A DNA stretch of 64,000 bases from Methanohalophilus levihalophilus (GTDB lineage: Archaea > Halobacteriota > Methanosarcinia > Methanosarcinales > Methanosarcinaceae). A program made the translations under genes and the position numbers. The DNA lies in contig NZ_JAGGLK010000001.1 in the NCBI RefSeq assembly GCF_017874375.1, positions 310,001 to 374,000 of the forward strand. Reading direction: 5' to 3'. Numbering within the stretch: position 1 is the first letter of the stretch; each line of letters starts with the position of its first letter. The notes below the pieces were generated by a model. It was not told where the DNA came from and made no database searches. It saw nothing but the letters and a program-made list of their open reading frames with translations. Below are positions 1 to 8,469 of this stretch, piece by piece.

Positions 1-73
1 AGAAACTGAAGAACTGGATGAGGAAGAATCAACTGAAGACGAAGAACTGGAAGGTGAAGACGATGAGCAATGA
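1..73 (+). CDS. rrp41: Exosome subunit Rrp41, C-terminal end (partial)
   Basis: Only the last 23 codons are in the window, ending in TGA at 71-73. They encode a very acidic tail rich in Glu and Asp (ETEELDEEESTEDEEL and onward). Identity rests on position: in archaea the RNase PH-like catalytic exosome subunit Rrp41 lies directly upstream of rrp42, and several Rrp41 proteins end in an acidic extension. The stop overlaps the rrp42 start by 11 bases, so the two are translated together. The catalytic part lies outside the window and cannot be checked. Confidence 0.75.
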   Translation, partial: ETEELDEEESTEDEELEGEDDEQ

Positions 74-845
74 AGTTATTTCTCGCCTCAAGAAGGATTA
101 CATTTACAACCTTATGCTCAAGGGAAGTCGCGAAGATGGTCGTTCCTTTGAAGAATTCAGGGATATAGTACTTGAAACCAACGTTATTGACAAAGCCGAA
201 GGGTCTGCAAAAGTACAAATTGGAGATACCCAGGTAATGGTTGGTGTTAAGCTTCAGGTTGGAACTCCTTTCCCTGATACCCCTGATTCCGGGGTTATCA
301 TCACCAGCATGGAATTGAACCCAATTGCTTCTCCAAACTTTGAAGCAGGTCCTCCAAGGGAAAATGCAATTGAGATGGCAAGGATTGTAGATCGTGGAAT
401 TCGCGAATCAGGTGCTATTGATCTTAACAAGCTGTGCATTACCGAAGGTGAGGAAGTCTGGATGGTTTTCATCGATGTTCATGTCCTCAATGACAGTGGA
501 AACATCCTGAATGCCGCTTCTCTGGGTGCCATTGCCGCACTTATGACTACTACAGTTCCGGGCGAAAGGGAAGGGCGTGGCGAGGATATGCTGATGCCAA
601 TCCGGGAAATGCCGGTTTCCGTTTCTCTTATCAAAATAGGCGAGGAAATGTTTATTGATCCTACATACGGAGAAGAAGATGTTTGCGAAGCCAGGATTAC
701 TGTGACTTCAAATCAGGATGGATCTATCTGTGCCATGCAAAAGAGTGGCTCAGGATCACTTTCCGAAGAGCAGCTTTTGCACTCTGTTGATGTAGCAAGA
801 GCTAAAGCATCTGAAATACGCGAAAAGTATTTATTAGAGATATAA
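63..845 (+). CDS. rrp42: Exosome complex subunit Rrp42 (RNase PH-like)
   Basis: A 260-residue RNase PH-fold protein. Rrp42 is the non-catalytic partner of Rrp41 in the hexameric ring of the archaeal exosome, which degrades and tails RNA 3' to 5'. The sequence shows the typical opening ([13 protein letters not shown]) and the family length. I place the start at ATG 63, not at the earlier in-frame ATG at 18. A GGTGA ribosome site at 53-57 sits 5 nt before 63, and the extra 15 residues would only be the rrp41 tail read in another frame. It belongs to the conserved rrp41-rrp42-rpl37ae-rpoP cluster. Confidence 0.95.
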   Translation: MSNEVISRLKKDYIYNLMLKGSREDGRSFEEFRDIVLETNVIDKAEGSAKVQIGDTQVMVGVKLQVGTPFPDTPDSGVIITSMELNPIASPNFEAGPPRENAIEMARIVDRGIRESGAIDLNKLCITEGEEVWMVFIDVHVLNDSGNILNAASLGAIAALMTTTVPGEREGRGEDMLMPIREMPVSVSLIKIGEEMFIDPTYGEEDVCEARITVTSNQDGSICAMQKSGSGSLSEEQLLHSVDVARAKASEIREKYLLEI

Positions 846-882
846 ATCTTATACAAGGATTCAAATCAGGAGATTGATTATC

Positions 883-1170
883 ATGGCCAAAAAATATACC
901 AAAAAAGGACGGATATCCCGCTCTGCCGGCAGGTTCGGTACAAGGTATGGACGTAAAGACCGTAAGATAGTGGCAAACATTGAAGAGCGCATGCATGCTC
1001 CTCACAAATGTAACAATTGTGCAAGACCATCTGTGAGAAGAATTGGTACAGGCATCTGGAAATGCAAAAAATGTGGATATACCTTTGCAGGCGGTACCTA
1101 TCTACCTTCCACAACAATGGGAAGGTCAGTAGCAAGGTATGTCAGCAAAGCCACTGAACAGGTTGAGTAA
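883..1170 (+). CDS. rpl37ae: Large ribosomal subunit protein L37Ae
   Basis: A 95-residue zinc-ribbon ribosomal protein of the 50S subunit (eL43). It has the basic N-terminus ([19 protein letters not shown]) and two CxxC pairs (CNNC and CKKC) that bind zinc. The start is ATG 883, with AGGAG at 868-872. A TTG nine bases upstream is too close to that ribosome site. It lies 37 bases after rrp42 and 5 bases before rpoP, as expected for the archaeal exosome/ribosome/RNA polymerase cluster. Confidence 0.96.
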   Translation: MAKKYTKKGRISRSAGRFGTRYGRKDRKIVANIEERMHAPHKCNNCARPSVRRIGTGIWKCKKCGYTFAGGTYLPSTTMGRSVARYVSKATEQVE

Positions 1171-1175
1171 AGTCC

Positions 1176-1313
1176 ATGGATTACAAATGTACAAGATGTA
1201 AACGTCCGGTGGAAATCGACTACCAGTACACCGGTATTCGCTGTCCATATTGCGGAAACCGCATTCTTGTGAAGGAAAGGCCTACCAGCATTAAACGCAT
1301 TACGGCTGAGTGA
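1176..1313 (+). CDS. rpoP: DNA-directed RNA polymerase subunit P (Rpo12)
   Basis: A 45-residue zinc-binding subunit of archaeal RNA polymerase, homologous to eukaryotic Rpb12. It begins [12 protein letters not shown] and has four zinc ligands, Cys5, Cys8, Cys23 and Cys26 (CTRC and CPYC), followed by a basic C-terminal tail. Length and motif spacing fit the family. It begins 5 bases after rpl37ae and ends 4 bases before the Brix gene, so it is inside one operon. It is easily missed because of its size. Confidence 0.95.
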   Translation: MDYKCTRCKRPVEIDYQYTGIRCPYCGNRILVKERPTSIKRITAE

Positions 1314-1317
1314 GAGG

Positions 1318-1770
1318 ATGTTAATATCCTCTTCCCGCTCTCCTTCACAATCGACGCGTTCAGTCTGCAAATGGCTGGCTTCTTTTTTCGGATGCAGTTA
1401 TTTAAATCGCGGTAAGCGAAGCCTTGGGGAACTTTTGGAACTGGAGGGTTCAGATCCACTCATTCTGGTAGGAGAATACCATGGTAATCCATCAAGTTTT
1501 TTGATTTACACTGATGGTGTTGAAAGGTTATCCGTATGGATGACCGTAACAGCGCCTCAGGAAAAACTTCCGCGAAGGCTTCCAAAACCCTCAATTGAAG
1601 GGAAAGGCGATTTGTTCAATTTGCTTTCTTCTGCTCTGGCAATTCCTGTAGGAGAATGCAACAAGAGTTGCTTCAGGGTTTCTGATGATACGATTGATTT
1701 TTTCGGCGGTAATGGCCTGCTTTTCAGGTTCAATGTGAAAAGCTTTAAAGAATGCGTTGATGCACAATGA
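1318..1770 (+). CDS. Brix domain protein (archaeal Imp4-like rRNA biogenesis factor)
   Basis: A 150-residue single-domain protein matching archaeal Brix/Imp4-like proteins. The N-terminal pattern (ISSSRSPSQSTRSVCKWLA, then YLNRGKRSLGELLE) is the family signature. Eukaryotic relatives (Imp4, Rpf1, Brx1) bind rRNA precursors during ribosome assembly, and a similar role is assumed in archaea. It sits between rpoP and pcc1, its usual place in euryarchaea. Its TGA overlaps the pcc1 ATG (ATGA), which suggests translational coupling. Confidence 0.85.
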   Translation: MLISSSRSPSQSTRSVCKWLASFFGCSYLNRGKRSLGELLELEGSDPLILVGEYHGNPSSFLIYTDGVERLSVWMTVTAPQEKLPRRLPKPSIEGKGDLFNLLSSALAIPVGECNKSCFRVSDDTIDFFGGNGLLFRFNVKSFKECVDAQ

Positions 1771-2021
1771 AAATCTTTGTAAAATCCACTTTTGAAACGA
1801 GATATGCGGAAACCATATATCTTACTATGCTTCCTGAGCTTGACAGGTTGGTTACCGACAGATCTTCTATTCATTTAACATTGGGTAACAACTGTCTGAT
1901 CCTTGAAATGGGTGCAGGGGATCTGGTTTCGATGCGTTCTACCTTAAACACATGGTACAGGCTTGTTAACGTGGCTTATGAGGCATGTTCAATAACCAGT
2001 ATATGCAAATCCAACGCATGA
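1767..2021 (+). CDS. pcc1: KEOPS complex subunit Pcc1
   Basis: An 84-residue protein of the Pcc1 family. Pcc1 dimerises within the KEOPS complex (Kae1, Bud32, Cgi121, Pcc1), which makes the N6-threonylcarbamoyl modification at A37 of ANN-decoding tRNAs. The short alpha/beta fold is consistent, with the pattern RSSIHLTLGNNCLILEMGA followed by a helix containing LNTWYRLVNVA. Neighbourhood strengthens the call: rpoP-Brix-pcc1-prefoldin beta is a standard archaeal order. The start overlaps the Brix stop. The call rests on pattern and context more than on a sharp active-site motif. Confidence 0.82.
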   Translation: MKIFVKSTFETRYAETIYLTMLPELDRLVTDRSSIHLTLGNNCLILEMGAGDLVSMRSTLNTWYRLVNVAYEACSITSICKSNA

Positions 2022-2242
2022 ACTACCTTATCAGTTTCATTTTTTTAGTAAAAATTAATAATTAAAAAATTTAATGTTTAATTACGAGTATCAGAAAGAA
2101 ATTTATTAATAGTTCTATCATCATGTATATTTTAAGAAGTAGGACTTAAAAATAATTTGAGTTGCATTGCTGCTGAATTGCTCAGTGAGGAATTCGAGTA
2201 TGTTTAGTTCATGTTTCTTCTGTTATTGGGGGGCTGTGATTT

Positions 2243-3814
2243 TTGTATTCATATAGTGATCCAAACATTCAGCAAAAAGTGAATTTAGAAGAAAATTATA
2301 ATAATGAAGGCAGAAAGTGCCTTGAATCTTTTTTACCTGCTGAAATACTTGAATCTGTGTTTGAACACACACACATGATGGTGGCATATTTGGACACTGA
2401 TTTCAATTTAATGAGGGTTAACCGTGCTTATGCGGAAGCCGATGATCATTTGCCTTCATTTTTTGTTGGGAGGAATTATTTTGATCTCTATCCGAATGAA
2501 AGCAATCGGATCATTTTTGAAAATGTTGTCAAAAACTGCAAACCTTATTTTGCCACAGAAAAGCTATTTGAATATGCGGATTCACCTGAAAATAGAACTC
2601 GCTATTTGGACTGCAGCTTGATTCCATTAGAGGAAAATGCCGGGAATGTATCAGGTTTATTTCTGACAATGCAGGATGTTACTGAGAGAGCAAAAATAAA
2701 TCAATCCCTCATTGAGAGCGAACAAAAATTCAGGAATATTTTCAAATTATCGCCAGAAGCCGTAGTTCTTCTTGACAAAACCGGGATGGTTGTAGATGTA
2801 AACCACAGGGTACATGACTGGCTTGGTTATGAATCTTCAGAGTTTAATGGTAAACGTTTGCTTGAATTGCCTTGCTTCGACGATAAAACAAAAACCTTAA
2901 TCCTTGAAATGTTTTGCAGGAGGATGAAGGGTGAAAAGGTTGGCTCCTATGAAATTTCTTTTATCAGGAGGGATGGGAGTACATTTGTTGGTCTTGTAAG
3001 TGCAAGTGCCATTCAGGGCAGTGATGATATGTTATATGATCTGGTTCTGATTTCCGATGTCACTTTGCTGAAAGAGCAGCAGAATGCTTTGCTTGAGGCA
3101 AAAATGGCTGCAGAAGCGGCCAATAGGTCAAAATCAGAATTCCTTGCAAATGTTAGCCATGAATTAAGAACACCTCTTAATTCCATTATTGGTTTTTCGG
3201 ATGCAATGCTGGAAGGTTATACAGGTGATCTAAAGGGGAAACAGGCCAAGTATCTTAATAACATTTCAACAAGCGGGAAAAACCTTCTCAACCTCATTAA
3301 TAACGTTTTGGATCTTTCTAAAATTGAAGCCGGTAAAATGGATTTCCACTCCGAAAGTTTCCCTGTTGCTGATATCTTCAGGATATTGGAGAATATGTTT
3401 TTGCCAATGACATCTTCCAAGAATATTTCCCTTCAGTTTAATTGCACACCTTCTTCTCTTGCAATTCATGCTGATTTCAGTAAGCTTGAAGAGATATTGA
3501 TAAATCTCTTAAGCAATGCAGTAAAATTCACGCCTGAAAACGGTGCCATTGAAGTCAGTGCGAGATCAACTGAATCCGGGATTCAGTTTTCTGTAAAAGA
3601 TACCGGTATTGGTATCCCCGTAGATAAACTGGATCTTATTTTTGAACCGTTCAAACAGGTTGAATGCTTCCACAAACGGGAACACTCCGGAACCGGGCTA
3701 GGCTTATGCCTGGTGCGGAAATTCATCAAAATGCATGATGGAGAACTTAGTGTCAAAAGCAAGGAAGGAGAAGGTTCGGAATTCTGTTTTGTAATTCCGG
3801 ATTTGGGATGCTGA
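2243..3814 (+). CDS. PAS-domain sensor histidine kinase (soluble)
   Basis: A 523-residue kinase. Two PAS domains (about residues 38-150 and 160-275) precede a HisKA domain with the H-box VSHELRTPLNSI (phosphoacceptor His306). A HATPase_c domain follows with the N-box NLLSNAVKF (Asn425), DTGIGIP at 453-459 and GTGLGL at 483-488. No membrane segment or receiver domain is visible, so it should sense an internal signal and pass phosphate to a separate regulator. The start is a TTG behind a G-run at 2228-2233, so the exact start is uncertain. It splits the conserved pcc1-prefoldin pair and has its own A/T-rich upstream region of 221 bases. No response regulator is nearby. Confidence 0.92.
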   Translation: MYSYSDPNIQQKVNLEENYNNEGRKCLESFLPAEILESVFEHTHMMVAYLDTDFNLMRVNRAYAEADDHLPSFFVGRNYFDLYPNESNRIIFENVVKNCKPYFATEKLFEYADSPENRTRYLDCSLIPLEENAGNVSGLFLTMQDVTERAKINQSLIESEQKFRNIFKLSPEAVVLLDKTGMVVDVNHRVHDWLGYESSEFNGKRLLELPCFDDKTKTLILEMFCRRMKGEKVGSYEISFIRRDGSTFVGLVSASAIQGSDDMLYDLVLISDVTLLKEQQNALLEAKMAAEAANRSKSEFLANVSHELRTPLNSIIGFSDAMLEGYTGDLKGKQAKYLNNISTSGKNLLNLINNVLDLSKIEAGKMDFHSESFPVADIFRILENMFLPMTSSKNISLQFNCTPSSLAIHADFSKLEEILINLLSNAVKFTPENGAIEVSARSTESGIQFSVKDTGIGIPVDKLDLIFEPFKQVECFHKREHSGTGLGLCLVRKFIKMHDGELSVKSKEGEGSEFCFVIPDLGC

Positions 3815-3891
3815 TTGTAGGGTAAATTCTGCACTCCAATATAGAAACATTAAAATCATTTTAAACCTATTGTGAGGCAGGTGAAACCAAT

Positions 3892-4254
3892 ATGAGTTCA
3901 GAAATACCCCCCCAGGTCCAGAACCAGGTTGCTCAGTTGCAGCAGGTTCAGCAGCAGGCACAATCCCTTGCTATGCAGAAAAGCCAGGTTGAATCCCTGC
4001 AGAAAGAATCTGAAATGGCACTTGAAGAGCTTGAAAAGCTTGAAGATGATGCAATTGTTTACAGGGCTGTTGGTGATATGCAAATCCGTTGCACGAAGGA
4101 AGATGCAATTAGCAAGCTCAAGGAAAGGACCGAAACAATGGGTCTGCGGTTGCAGTCTATTTCAAGGCAGGAAGAACGTATTTCCAAACGTTTTACCCAG
4201 CTTCAGGAGCAGATAAAGCAATCCATGGGAACACAGGGATTCCAGGCGCAGTAA
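3892..4254 (+). CDS. pfdB: Prefoldin beta subunit
   Basis: A 120-residue coiled-coil chaperone subunit. Prefoldin is an alpha2-beta4 hexamer that holds unfolded proteins and hands them to the thermosome. The protein is Gln-rich at the start (QVAQLQQVQQQAQSLAMQK), has long heptad helices at both ends and a short beta hairpin in the middle (DDAIVYRAVGDMQIRC). Length is typical. A good AGGTGA site at 3879-3884 precedes the ATG. A TATA-like AATATAGAAA around 3838 suggests it may have gained its own promoter after the kinase gene split the cluster. Confidence 0.93.
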   Translation: MSSEIPPQVQNQVAQLQQVQQQAQSLAMQKSQVESLQKESEMALEELEKLEDDAIVYRAVGDMQIRCTKEDAISKLKERTETMGLRLQSISRQEERISKRFTQLQEQIKQSMGTQGFQAQ

Positions 4255-4309
4255 GCGTCTGTGATCTTCGTTTTGCTTTCTAAATTCATTTTATCCTGCC
4301 GGGATCCAC

Positions 4310-5275
4310 ATGCAGGTAAATGAAGCCGGGTTTTATAGCAGATTGCTGGACTATCACAACATTCTTTATCTGTGTCACAGGAATGCCGATCCAGACGCTG
4401 TTAGCAGTGCTTTTGCGCTTTCAGAAGCTATAGGCGGGACTGTAGGTCTTATAGACGGAAGTAATCGTGTTGCTTCCCTGCTTATAGACAAACTGGAAAT
4501 CGAAATTGTTGAAAACCCTGATCCGAAAGACTACGATCTCGTTGTCGTAGTTGATACTTCCACAAGTGCCCAGCTAAATGATATTGAACTCGGGCATTAT
4601 TGCGTTATTGATCATCACGCAACTACAGCACTTACGGACAATGCCGCATTTTATCTCCATCGTCCTGCTACCTCTGTAGCGGAAATTGTCTACAAAGTCC
4701 TGACTTGCATGGAAGCTCCAATTATGTATCGTACCGCCATAGGACTCATGACGGGAATAGTAACAGATACTGGTCACTTCAAGCATGCAACAAGTGAAAC
4801 TTTCCGTACATTCGCTGATATCATTGAATCAAGTGGAGTGGAATATGGGGAAGTTCTGGAGCTCATGGCTGCAACCCCGCAGGATGTCTCCATGCGCATT
4901 GCCATGCTTAAATCGGCAAACAGGGCAAGTGTTGAGCGTGTAGGTGATTGGCTGGTAGTAGTTTCCCATGTAAGTTCCTTTGGAGGCTCAGCAGCTTCCA
5001 TGTTAATAAATATCGGTGCTGATGTAGCTCTTATTGGTACTTCAAAAGATGACTCCGTGCGAGTCAGCGGGCGTGCGAAACGTGATGCTGTTAATGCCGG
5101 TGTAAACCTCGGGCAAATAATGGAAGAGGTCAGCAAAAATTATGATGGGACCGGTGGCGGGCATGCCGGGGCAGCTGGCATCGATGTAAATGCAGAAATG
5201 GATGATATTCTCCGGGACTGCAAAGATAAGGTTGTTGAAATCCTTGGGAAAAGACAGAATCCGGTTAGCTTATAA
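4310..5275 (+). CDS. DHH/DHHA1 family phosphoesterase
   Basis: A 321-residue protein with the DHH phosphoesterase signature: HRNADPDA at 23-30, VVVDTST at about 79-85, the DHH triad at 101-103 and TDTGHFKHAT near 155. A C-terminal DHHA1 domain carries the Gly/His motif GGGHAGAAG. These Mn-dependent enzymes include RecJ nucleases, nanoRNases and pAp phosphatases. The short two-domain form resembles nanoRNase/pAp phosphatase-type proteins, but the substrate cannot be assigned from sequence. It lies 55 bases behind prefoldin beta on the same strand. Confidence 0.88.
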   Translation: MQVNEAGFYSRLLDYHNILYLCHRNADPDAVSSAFALSEAIGGTVGLIDGSNRVASLLIDKLEIEIVENPDPKDYDLVVVVDTSTSAQLNDIELGHYCVIDHHATTALTDNAAFYLHRPATSVAEIVYKVLTCMEAPIMYRTAIGLMTGIVTDTGHFKHATSETFRTFADIIESSGVEYGEVLELMAATPQDVSMRIAMLKSANRASVERVGDWLVVVSHVSSFGGSAASMLINIGADVALIGTSKDDSVRVSGRAKRDAVNAGVNLGQIMEEVSKNYDGTGGGHAGAAGIDVNAEMDDILRDCKDKVVEILGKRQNPVSL

Positions 5276-5331
5276 ATCTTAATAATTATACTCCTGTAGT
5301 TACTTTATTTACGCAGGGAAGGCGAGTTCTT

Positions 5332-6636
5332 ATGATAGAATACTGGAATCCACAGATAGAGCGTATGCCTGTAGACGAACTTGAAACACTACAGGAGCAG
5401 AAGTTAAAGAATCTTGTTTCTTATGTTTACAATCATTCTCCTTTTTACCGGGAACGTTTTGATGAAGCTGGTGTAAAACCAGAAGACATCAAATCCCTTA
5501 AGGATCTTACAAAACTTCCCTTTACCTACAAAAAAGACCTTCGTGACACTTATCCCACAGGCATGTTCTGTGTTCCAAACAAACAGCTTGCCAGGTTCCA
5601 CGTATCTTCCGGTACAACCGGGAAACCAACTGTTGTTGGTTATACAAAGAACGATATCTATGAATGGTCTACATCCCTTGGACGGGCATTAACTTCTATC
5701 AATGTTGGCCGGGATGATGTGGTTCAAATTTGTTATGGGTATGGTCTGTTTACCGGTGGCCTGGGCATGCATTATGGTGCCGAAGAAGTAGGTGCCACAG
5801 TTCTCCCTATAGGTACAGGAAGTACTGAAAAACAACTTGAACTAATGCAGGATCTCAGTACAACTGTGATTGCATGCACTCCTTCTTACATGCTTTATAT
5901 GAGCGAAGTAGCAAAGGAATCAGGAGTGGATTTTGTAAAGGATACCGGTCTTCGTGTTGGTATTCTTGGAGCAGAGCCCTGGACTGAGGAAATGCGCAAA
6001 CGCATAGAAGCTGCAACCGGAATCAAAGCATACGATATTTTTGGTACATCCGAACTCAGCGGTCCACTGTTTACAGAATGTACATACCAGGATGGCATTC
6101 ACATATGGGCAGACCAGTTCCTGGTGGAGATTATTGATCCTGACACTGGTGAACCGCTTCCTGAAGGAGAGCGTGGTGAACTTGTCATAACAACTCTTGC
6201 CAAGGAAGCACTTCCGCTCATCAGGTATCGCATTGGTGATTACACTGTCCTGAACAAGGAGCCATGCAAATGCGGTCGTACTCATCCCAGAATTATGCGT
6301 GTTTCTGGACGTGTTGATGACATGCTTATTGTTCGTGGAATCAATGTTTTCCCCGGGCAGGTTGAATCAGTTCTAATGAAGATTCCCGAAGTGGGTGAAC
6401 ACTTCATGATAATTGTGGATCGTGTCAATGAGCTTGATACCATGAAAGTCCAGATTGAAATGACTGATGAAGCCTTCAGTGACAAGGTCAATGATATCAT
6501 GACTCTGGAGAAGAGAGTCTCCGATGCTTTGAAGAATGTCCTGAATATTTCCGTGAAAGTGGAGCTTGTAGAGCATGGCTCTCTCCCACGTTCAATGGGC
6601 AAATCAAAGAAAGTTATTGATAACAGAAAGCTATAA
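5332..6636 (+). CDS. paaK: Phenylacetate-CoA ligase family protein (PaaK-like)
   Basis: A 434-residue adenylate-forming enzyme. It has the AMP-binding P-loop SSGTTGKPTVVGYT, the PaaK-type middle motif FGTSELSGPLF, the conserved RYRIGDYT and GRVDDMLIVRG segments, and a C-terminal lid domain. Relatives join aryl acids to CoA using ATP. In methanogens the neighbouring ACT gene and 2-oxoacid:ferredoxin oxidoreductases suggest a role in aromatic amino acid synthesis or breakdown through arylacetyl-CoA; this is inference. Length matches the family. The ACT-domain gene follows after 49 bases and is probably co-transcribed. Confidence 0.92.
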   Translation: MIEYWNPQIERMPVDELETLQEQKLKNLVSYVYNHSPFYRERFDEAGVKPEDIKSLKDLTKLPFTYKKDLRDTYPTGMFCVPNKQLARFHVSSGTTGKPTVVGYTKNDIYEWSTSLGRALTSINVGRDDVVQICYGYGLFTGGLGMHYGAEEVGATVLPIGTGSTEKQLELMQDLSTTVIACTPSYMLYMSEVAKESGVDFVKDTGLRVGILGAEPWTEEMRKRIEAATGIKAYDIFGTSELSGPLFTECTYQDGIHIWADQFLVEIIDPDTGEPLPEGERGELVITTLAKEALPLIRYRIGDYTVLNKEPCKCGRTHPRIMRVSGRVDDMLIVRGINVFPGQVESVLMKIPEVGEHFMIIVDRVNELDTMKVQIEMTDEAFSDKVNDIMTLEKRVSDALKNVLNISVKVELVEHGSLPRSMGKSKKVIDNRKL

Positions 6637-6685
6637 ACCCTATCGGGAAAACTTACTTGTGTTAAAATAATAGTGGGTCGGTAAA

Positions 6686-7123
6686 ATGGATGATAATCTC
6701 ATTAAACAGATTTCCCTTTTTGCGGAAAACAAGCCGGGAAGGCTTGCAAACATTGCATCCAAATTCAAAGAGGCATCAATAAACATCCGTGCTTTCACAA
6801 TCGCCGAAGCTGGTGATTTCGGAATTATCAGGATGGTTGTTGACAACCCTGATAATGCACACCGTGTTTTACATGATGCAGGTTTTACTGTATCTGAAAC
6901 GGATGTTCTGGGGATTGAAATGGAAGATGTCCCGGGACAACTTGCAACAATTGCGGATTTGCTCGGAGAGCATGATGTCAATATCGATTACGCCTATGCT
7001 TTTGTAACTCGCACCGAGAAAGCATTCCTGATAGTTCGTGTGAGTGACGTTGAGAAGGCCGTAAAAATCCTTGTTGATGGCGGAATAAATCTTCTCAGCA
7101 TGAATGACGTACAGAGCATTTAA
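6686..7123 (+). CDS. Tandem ACT-domain protein
   Basis: A 145-residue protein made of two ACT domains (about residues 5-70 and 73-140). Each begins with a typical strand (QISLFAENKPGRLANIASKF, and GIEMEDVPGQLATIADLL). ACT domains bind small ligands, usually amino acids. Free-standing tandem ACT proteins next to PaaK genes are common in methanogens and are thought to sense aromatic amino acids, though the ligand is not shown here. It lies 49 bases behind paaK. No catalytic domain is present, so a regulatory role is the natural reading. Confidence 0.88.
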   Translation: MDDNLIKQISLFAENKPGRLANIASKFKEASINIRAFTIAEAGDFGIIRMVVDNPDNAHRVLHDAGFTVSETDVLGIEMEDVPGQLATIADLLGEHDVNIDYAYAFVTRTEKAFLIVRVSDVEKAVKILVDGGINLLSMNDVQSI

Positions 7124-7153
7124 TTTGCTCTGTCAATACCTTTTTTTGTTTAC

Positions 7154-7486
7154 ATGTCTTCTGATTCAATTCTTAAAGATAAGCTTGGAGGCTCCCATAC
7201 TACAGTAATTGGGGGTCGTAGCGGCAAGAAAATCCTGCGTACAGTCAGCCAGCATCCAAATGTTAAGCGTATAATTCCTTCGGTTATTTCAGTCAGGGGA
7301 AAAAGCGCTTCAGGTGGGAGTCTCTCTGCAAAAATCCTGCGCCCGGACAGCAGGGGAAATCTCCGGTTGCTTTTGTCACAGGGTACATCTTCGCAGGAAA
7401 TTCGCCTGGTTACAAACATAGGCGATTTTGAGGAAGGCGAAAAGCTAATGGAAGAATTAAACGATATTCTTTCTGAATACAGGTGA
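7154..7486 (+). CDS. Uncharacterised protein, probably DUF2103
   Basis: A 110-residue basic protein with the patterns KLGGSHTTVIGGRSGKKIL and ISVRGKSASGGSLSAKILRPD. I associate these with a methanogen-conserved family (DUF2103, described as possible metal-binding), but I am recalling this, not verifying it. There is no clear cysteine or histidine cluster, so metal binding is not evident. Its last codons and stop overlap the GGTGAT ribosome site (7482-7487) of mmp12, so it is translationally linked to that gene. Function unknown. Confidence 0.6.
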   Translation: MSSDSILKDKLGGSHTTVIGGRSGKKILRTVSQHPNVKRIIPSVISVRGKSASGGSLSAKILRPDSRGNLRLLLSQGTSSQEIRLVTNIGDFEEGEKLMEELNDILSEYR

Positions 7487-7492
7487 TAAAAT

Positions 7493-8467
7493 ATGTTTCT
7501 TGGAATTGATCACGGAACAAATGCAATGCGCTTTGCTGCGATTAATGGTGTTGAAGAGAAGCATTTTGAAATCCCCAGAACTGAAATATCACAAATGAAT
7601 GAAAATGAGATTCTCCCTCTTCTTCTGGACAAATTTGATATTACGGAAAATGAAATTGAGCTTATTGCTGTTACATATTCAATGGGTGATGGTATCACCT
7701 GTATCGAAAACGTCAAAAATGTAAAAAACAGGGGTGTGCAAAACATTGAAGGCGTGGGTAAAAAAACCGGTGCCGGAACTCTTGTTTTTGATGCAGTACT
7801 GCATAGTGATATTCCGACAGTTGTTATTCCGGGAATTCACGAGAAAAGCAGCACTGATCCAAGGATGAATGTTTTTTCCCACTCAACAAGCCCTGAAAAA
7901 CTGGGAATTGCTTACAATGCATTTTGCACCGGTGTAAGGGACTTCATTGTCTCTGATATGGGTTCAAATACGGTAACTTTGGGGGTTGTGGATGGTAAAG
8001 TGGTAGGAGCTATTGATGCCTGCATTTTTGCGCCGGGAACAAACCACGGTCCCCTTGATTTGCAGGCTATCAGGGATGTGGATGCCGGAAAATGCACTGC
8101 CAACGAGGCTTTTATGAATAGCGGTGTCCTGAAGCAGACTCCTTATTCAACGTCTTCTGAATTGATTACAGCATTTACCGAAGGCAAAAAGGATGCAGCG
8201 TTTTCCATGGATTGCCTTGCTCTTTTTGCTTCAATGGAAATTTCAGCAATGCAAGTCCTGTTAAAGGATTATGATGTTAAAGAAAGTGCCCTATTCCTTG
8301 CAGGTTCCATTGGAGAAGTAGGATATGTGCAGGAACTCATTGCAAAATATACAGGCAGCAAACCCCAGTTGCTTGGAAAATGGAGTGCTGCACTTGGCAG
8401 TGCCATGATTGCACGTGACATTGCCTCCGGAAAGGCCGAAATCCTTGGTATTCCTGTGAACTTCTGA
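7493..8467 (+). CDS. Methanogenesis marker protein 12
   Basis: A 324-residue ASKHA-fold (acetate kinase/hexokinase/actin-like) protein found almost only in methanogens. Family features are the start FLGIDHGTNAMRFA, a phosphate-binding loop (SDMGSNTVTLGVV) and the motif APGTNHGPLDLQAIRDVD. Its biochemical job is not known to me. The fold suggests ATP binding, and its phylogenetic pattern suggests a role linked to methyl-coenzyme M reductase or cofactor metabolism. A GGTGAT site overlapping the upstream stop lies 5 bases before the ATG. It ends 2 bases from the convergent nitrilase-family gene. Confidence 0.9.
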   Translation: MFLGIDHGTNAMRFAAINGVEEKHFEIPRTEISQMNENEILPLLLDKFDITENEIELIAVTYSMGDGITCIENVKNVKNRGVQNIEGVGKKTGAGTLVFDAVLHSDIPTVVIPGIHEKSSTDPRMNVFSHSTSPEKLGIAYNAFCTGVRDFIVSDMGSNTVTLGVVDGKVVGAIDACIFAPGTNHGPLDLQAIRDVDAGKCTANEAFMNSGVLKQTPYSTSSELITAFTEGKKDAAFSMDCLALFASMEISAMQVLLKDYDVKESALFLAGSIGEVGYVQELIAKYTGSKPQLLGKWSAALGSAMIARDIASGKAEILGIPVNF

Positions 8468-8469
8468 TT

